Shown here piece after piece: positions 60,496 to 64,000 of a DNA stretch of 64,000 nt. The notes below the pieces were generated by a model. That model was not told the DNA's origin. It searched no databases and saw only the letters and a list, made by a program, of their open reading frames with translations. The number at the start of each line of letters is the position of its first letter. Position 1 is the stretch's first letter. The stretch lies in contig NZ_FRCS01000002.1 in the NCBI RefSeq assembly GCF_900143005.1, positions 124,001-188,000 on the forward strand, written 5' to 3'. This DNA is from Cryptosporangium aurantiacum. Lineage in GTDB: Bacteria > Actinomycetota > Actinomycetes > Mycobacteriales > Cryptosporangiaceae. Made by a program: the position numbers and the translations under genes.

Positions 60496-61593
60496 TCAGC
60501 GGTCCAGTTCGAGCGAGCCGAGCCTCGTGACTTCGTCGTTGGGGTTGATCGCACCGCTACCGATGTCCGCGATGAACTGCGCCATCTTGGCGTTCTGGAG
60601 GTCGGTGCCGTTGCACAGCCGGACGGTCGGAACCGTGTCGACACCCAGGTGCCACTCACGCTCCTTGCCCATGACCAGCTCACCCTCGGCGAAGTCCTGG
60701 AGCGCCGCGGCGAAGTACTCACCCGGGTCGAAGATCACCGAGATGTCGAACGTCGGATCGGTCGAGTCACACCGGTTGGTGCCGGGGGTCGAGAGGATCG
60801 CGTCGAACTTGTTGCCGGCCTTGGCCACCGCGTCGGTCGCGCCACCCAGGTACGGGTAGATCACCCGGATGCCTTCGTCGAGCTGTTTCTTCGCGGCCAC
60901 CTCGGCCGACTTCGGGTCGTCGAACGTCGCGAGGAAGGACGTCTCGAGCTGGGCGTTCGGCACGACGAGGCGGATGCCTGCGATGAACGCCTTGGCCGCG
61001 TTGACCGTGAAGCCGTACTCGGCGGGGCCGGTGATGTAACCGGCCTTGTCGAGGTTCTTCGACTCCATCAGCAGACCGTTGGCGTAACCGGCCGCCAGCA
61101 GACCCTCGTTGATGAAGTCCTTGGAGATCGCGAGCTGCGGCTGCAGCGTGATGCCCTCACCAGCCGGCACGTACCAGTAGGCCTTGCCGCAGGCGGGGTC
61201 CTTCGACGCCGGGATCGCGCCGACCAGCTCGGCGGCGCCCAGCGCGACCAGGTCGGGCTTGTCCTTGGTGCAGATCTCCTTGGCCCGGGACAGGGCCTTG
61301 TCCGCGGGGATCTCGCCGTGTCGCTCCAGCTTCCAGCCCTGCCGCTCGCTGAACGCCGCGGCCTTGGCGATGAAGCTCTCGTAGTACCCGTTGTCGTCCA
61401 GGTTTCCGGGGCTCAACACCGAGATGACGACCTTGCCGTCACCGTTGATGTCCGCGTTGCCACTGCTGCCGGTCGCAGCGACCGCGACGTCCGCGTACTC
61501 GACGCTGTCGCCGTCCGAGCTGCACGACGCGACCGTGAGCACCAGGCAGACCGCGGCCACCGCGATACGTGTTGTTCGGGTGGACAGTCTCAT
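60496..61593 (-). CDS. BMP-family substrate-binding lipoprotein (paralogue)
   Basis: A 365-aa lipoprotein. The signal peptide ends LTVASC with lipidated Cys24, and the binding domain starts near residue 50 (VVISVLSPGNLDDNGYYESF), closely matching the other BMP protein. Blocks such as ADINGDGK, YWYVPAGEG and VIYPYLGGATD are shared. The 13 nt before both start codons are identical. No ATPase or permease gene follows; a hairpin ends the transcript. It probably shares the transporter encoded downstream, offering a second substrate specificity. Confidence 0.9.
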   Translation of the reverse strand: MRLSTRTTRIAVAAVCLVLTVASCSSDGDSVEYADVAVAATGSSGNADINGDGKVVISVLSPGNLDDNGYYESFIAKAAAFSERQGWKLERHGEIPADKALSRAKEICTKDKPDLVALGAAELVGAIPASKDPACGKAYWYVPAGEGITLQPQLAISKDFINEGLLAAGYANGLLMESKNLDKAGYITGPAEYGFTVNAAKAFIAGIRLVVPNAQLETSFLATFDDPKSAEVAAKKQLDEGIRVIYPYLGGATDAVAKAGNKFDAILSTPGTNRCDSTDPTFDISVIFDPGEYFAAALQDFAEGELVMGKEREWHLGVDTVPTVRLCNGTDLQNAKMAQFIADIGSGAINPNDEVTRLGSLELDR

Positions 61594-61681
61594 TGAAGTC
61601 CTTCCGGGGGGTTCACCTCAGGGAGCACACTAATCACACGCAGAAACTGGGCATTTGGGTCGAGTGCGACGATCACCTCGG

Positions 61682-62965
61682 TCACGGCGTCTTGCGCCCG
61701 CCGACCACGGGGTCGTGCTCGTCCAGCGCCGCCAACAGTTCCTGGGCGGTCAGCGCCGCCTGGAGCAGCACGATCGCTTCCGGGTCGAGCGGGTCGACGC
61801 CGAGCAGCGTCTTGATCTGACCGACCCGGTAGCCGACCGAGTTCCGGTGCAGGTGCAGTGCGTCCGCGACCGCGGTGCGGCTACCGCTCGACGCGAGCCA
61901 GGCGCGCAGCGTCCGAACCAGGTCCTCCCGGGGCAGCAACGGCCCGAGGTGCCGCTCGACGAACTCGCGCAGGCGCTCCGGCGGCACGGTGACCAAGAGC
62001 TGGGCCAGCCCCAGCGAGGCGTACGGCAGCACGACACCCTCGCCGCGGCGGAGCAACAGCGTCAGGAGCACCTCCGCTTCCCGGAACGAGTGCGCGGTGC
62101 GGTCGGCGCCGGTGACCACCGGGCCGGACGCGGCCCGCACGACGCCCTCGCCGACCACGGCCTGGGCACGCTCCCGGAGCCGGTCGAGCTCGTTACCGTC
62201 CCCACCGGGCACCACCGCCCAGGCGCGGCGGCCCTGGTGCAGCGCGGTCACCCCGGCGCGCGGCAACGCGGTGGCCCAGGCGCGGACGTGCGGACCGTCG
62301 TAGTCGAACACCGCGCCCGCGTGCGGGGCGTCCAGACGCATCCCGAACCGGGCCGCGGCGCGGGTGAGGTCGTCCGGCGCGCGCAGGGTGCCGCAGCGCA
62401 GCTCGTCGACGAGTTCGGACCCGGCAGCGGTACCAGCGTCGGCAGCGGCGTCCCGGCGGACCGCCTCGATCGCGAGCGCGGTGGTGGCCGCGAGGAGATA
62501 AGGCACGACGGCGGGCGGCACCGGCTCGGCGAGCAGCGCGATGCCGAACCGGCGGCGATCGGCGCGGACCGGTGCGGCGCGGGCCGGGCGGCCGTCGGAC
62601 ATCGTCAGCGGGGTCGGGCGTTCGGCCCCGAACACCTGGGCGACGTCCGACGCGCGGACGCTCGGCGCGTCCCCGGCGGGCGCGACCGACGAGGCCAGCA
62701 GCTCGCCGTGGACGTCGAACAGCCAGGCGGCGTGGCCGGTGTGCGCGGCGAGCCTGCGCAGGATCGCGGGCCAGCCCTCGCCGCCGAGCGTGAGCCGGTT
62801 CAGCTCGCGCTCGAACTCCTCGGGCGTAGCGGCCGGCGAGACGGGGCCGGGCGGGGCCATCCGTGGCCCGGCCGGACGAGGCGTCGGGGGAACCGGAATT
62901 CCGTGCGCCCTGGCCTCGCCGTGCGGGTCCCGTCGGACCCGGCCGCCCTCCATGGCGGGAACCAT
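61682..62965 (-). CDS. PucR/CdaR-type transcriptional regulator
   Basis: Up to 427 aa (ATG at 62965; the ATG at 62953 is an alternative). The first 40 residues are Pro/Arg-rich. A GAF-like or PucR-type sensory region spans about 55-200, and a GGDEF-like/CdaR middle part about 220-340. The C-terminal HTH_30 domain has LASSGSRTAVADALHLHRNSVGYRVGQIKTLLG near 360-392. PucR-type proteins control purine and other nitrogen-source catabolism. It sits between the formamidase gene and the BMP gene on the same strand and probably regulates them. Confidence 0.88.
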   Translation of the reverse strand: MVPAMEGGRVRRDPHGEARAHGIPVPPTPRPAGPRMAPPGPVSPAATPEEFERELNRLTLGGEGWPAILRRLAAHTGHAAWLFDVHGELLASSVAPAGDAPSVRASDVAQVFGAERPTPLTMSDGRPARAAPVRADRRRFGIALLAEPVPPAVVPYLLAATTALAIEAVRRDAAADAGTAAGSELVDELRCGTLRAPDDLTRAAARFGMRLDAPHAGAVFDYDGPHVRAWATALPRAGVTALHQGRRAWAVVPGGDGNELDRLRERAQAVVGEGVVRAASGPVVTGADRTAHSFREAEVLLTLLLRRGEGVVLPYASLGLAQLLVTVPPERLREFVERHLGPLLPREDLVRTLRAWLASSGSRTAVADALHLHRNSVGYRVGQIKTLLGVDPLDPEAIVLLQAALTAQELLAALDEHDPVVGGRKTP

Positions 62966-62996
62966 ACCTTCCGGGTCGGAAGCGCCTTCAGAGGCT

Positions 62997-64000
62997 TCAG
63001 GCGCCGAAGTCCGCCTTGCGGATCATGCAGTGCACACCCTTCACCGCGTCGACGACCTGGCTGACCTCGAAGTCGCCCGCCGCGCTCAGGTACGCCAGCG
63101 CTGTCGCCCGCGGCAGGCCCTGGGTCAGCTCGAGGAACGAGACGGCCCGGCGCACCGCCTTCTTCATCGCCTCGTTCAGGTCCGGGTCCATCCCGACCGG
63201 GATCCAGTGGGTGTCGGTCTCGACGAACGGCGCGTTGACCAGGCCGACGGCGGCGCGCGCCTCGGCGTCCTTGAGAACGGTGAGCCGGAGCGTCGCGCGC
63301 AGCGGTGCCTCCAACGCGGTGAGCGCCACCTCACCGTCACCCTGGGCGTAGTGCGGGTCGCCCGCGTAGAACAGTGCGCCGGGCGTCTGGACCGGGAGGT
63401 AGAGCGACGAGCCTGCCTGCAGCTCGTTCACGTCCATATTGCCGCCGTGGTCGCCGGGCGGGACCGAGGGCACCGGCTCGTCGGTGTCGATCGCGACGCC
63501 CATCAGGCCGAGGAACGGGCGCAGCGGGAAACGCACGCCTCGCCCTTCGCCGAAGCGGAGGTTGCCGTAGAGCACGCCGCCGCTCTCGGTGACGTCGGTG
63601 AAGTGGATGTTGCTGCCGTAGCCGGCCGGGTCGAGGACGCCGGCATCCTCGCGGCGCACCGTGCCCTCGGGGAACTCGCCGGGCAGTGCACCGTAGCCGT
63701 GACGGTTGCTGATGAAGCCGTAGGGCGCGCGGATCGCCAGGTCCAGGACGTCGACCCGGAGCAGGTCGCCGGGCTCGGCACCGGCGACCGCGATCGGACC
63801 GGTCACCACGTGCGGGCCGTCGTCGTAGTCGTGGGCGATGTCGGACGCCGCGAACACCCGCGAGTCCTCGAGGACCTCGTCGGCCTTGACGCCGAAGCCG
63901 GCCAGGTAGGCGACCGGGTCGCGGCCCTGGTCCTCGAGGATGCCCTCGTGGCTGAGGGTGTCGACGGTGACGACCGCCCCGCTCTCGACGCTCAGCGCCG
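62997..64000 (-). CDS. Acetamidase/formamidase family protein (5' end outside window)
   Basis: The frame is open to the right edge, so the N-terminus is missing; about 334 residues are present. Family (FmdA/AmdA) features include TVDTLSHEG near the visible N-terminus, VTGPIAVAGAEPGDLLRVDVLDL, GGNMDVNELQAGSSLYLPV, and GDPHYAQGDGEVALTALE with metal-site residues. These enzymes hydrolyse formamide or small amides to ammonia plus acid. Release of formamide from ring opening would fit the neighbouring heterocycle-type genes (inference). Confidence 0.92.
   Translation of the reverse strand, partial: ALSVESGAVVTVDTLSHEGILEDQGRDPVAYLAGFGVKADEVLEDSRVFAASDIAHDYDDGPHVVTGPIAVAGAEPGDLLRVDVLDLAIRAPYGFISNRHGYGALPGEFPEGTVRREDAGVLDPAGYGSNIHFTDVTESGGVLYGNLRFGEGRGVRFPLRPFLGLMGVAIDTDEPVPSVPPGDHGGNMDVNELQAGSSLYLPVQTPGALFYAGDPHYAQGDGEVALTALEAPLRATLRLTVLKDAEARAAVGLVNAPFVETDTHWIPVGMDPDLNEAMKKAVRRAVSFLELTQGLPRATALAYLSAAGDFEVSQVVDAVKGVHCMIRKADFGA

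Overview
The window reads as chromosome from a very GC-rich actinobacterium. Coding density is high, GTG starts are common, and many genes overlap by 4 nt (ATGA/GTGA). The gene types are those of soil actinomycetes: a DosS-like GAF kinase, BlaI/M56 pair, cysteine-free ribosomal paralogues, phosphoketolase, an FdxA-type 7Fe ferredoxin and a P450-reductase fusion. I cannot name the genus. I saw no tRNA, rRNA, transposase, phage gene or CRISPR array. The last gene runs off the right edge.

Region 1 (1-24.5 kb) is housekeeping and sensing. It holds a LysR regulator, a CAP-like membrane-anchored protein, a siderophore-interacting flavoprotein with an iron-box-like site, a glutamine-synthetase-like ligase, an HD-domain protein and a flavin-binding PPOX protein. 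A BlaI-M56-DUF2231 operon follows, with a clear BlaI-type operator. Next come an orphan DosS-like kinase, phosphoketolase convergent with a giant LuxR-ATPase regulator, and divergent Zn-independent L31 and L33 genes with a Zur-box-like sequence between them. The 3' end of the L33 gene has been amplified into a 66-bp tandem repeat. A BASS-type transporter with a divergent LysR gene, an OmpR-type two-component pair, and two overlapping sensor kinases without a response regulator complete the region.

Region 2 (24.6-40.5 kb) is an aromatic-type catabolic cluster. A seven-gene operon (29.9 to 24.6 kb, minus strand) encodes an FAH-family hydrolase, an amidohydrolase, a 7Fe ferredoxin, an FAD reductase, an HpaI-type aldolase, a cupin and a ribokinase. 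A four-gene operon (34.4 to 30.1 kb, minus) encodes Rieske oxygenase alpha and beta subunits, a Dabb-extradiol dioxygenase fusion and an M20-like protein; an IclR regulator is divergent. A self-sufficient P450-reductase-ferredoxin fusion, a zinc alcohol dehydrogenase and an aldehyde dehydrogenase follow. Together they suggest ring hydroxylation, meta cleavage, hydrolysis, aldol cleavage and aldehyde oxidation of a compound I cannot identify. Similar ATCTC/GAGAY sites lie at several of the promoters.

Region 3 (40.6-48 kb) holds a glycosyltransferase with a divergent TetR gene, a molybdate uptake operon led by an HTH-Mop regulator, and a small minus-strand group (VOC, SnoaL-like, TauD-type oxygenase) divergent from an aldo/keto reductase.

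Region 4 (49-64 kb, all minus) looks like an uptake and hydrolysis module for an N-containing substrate. It encodes an alcohol dehydrogenase, an AtzA/TrzN-like amidohydrolase, a flavin reductase, a BMP-type lipoprotein, an ATPase, two permeases, an amidase and an FGGY kinase in one long array. A second BMP lipoprotein, a PucR-type regulator and an acetamidase/formamidase lie upstream. With the ribokinase of region 2 this hints at a nucleoside-like or N-heterocyclic substrate, which is inference only.
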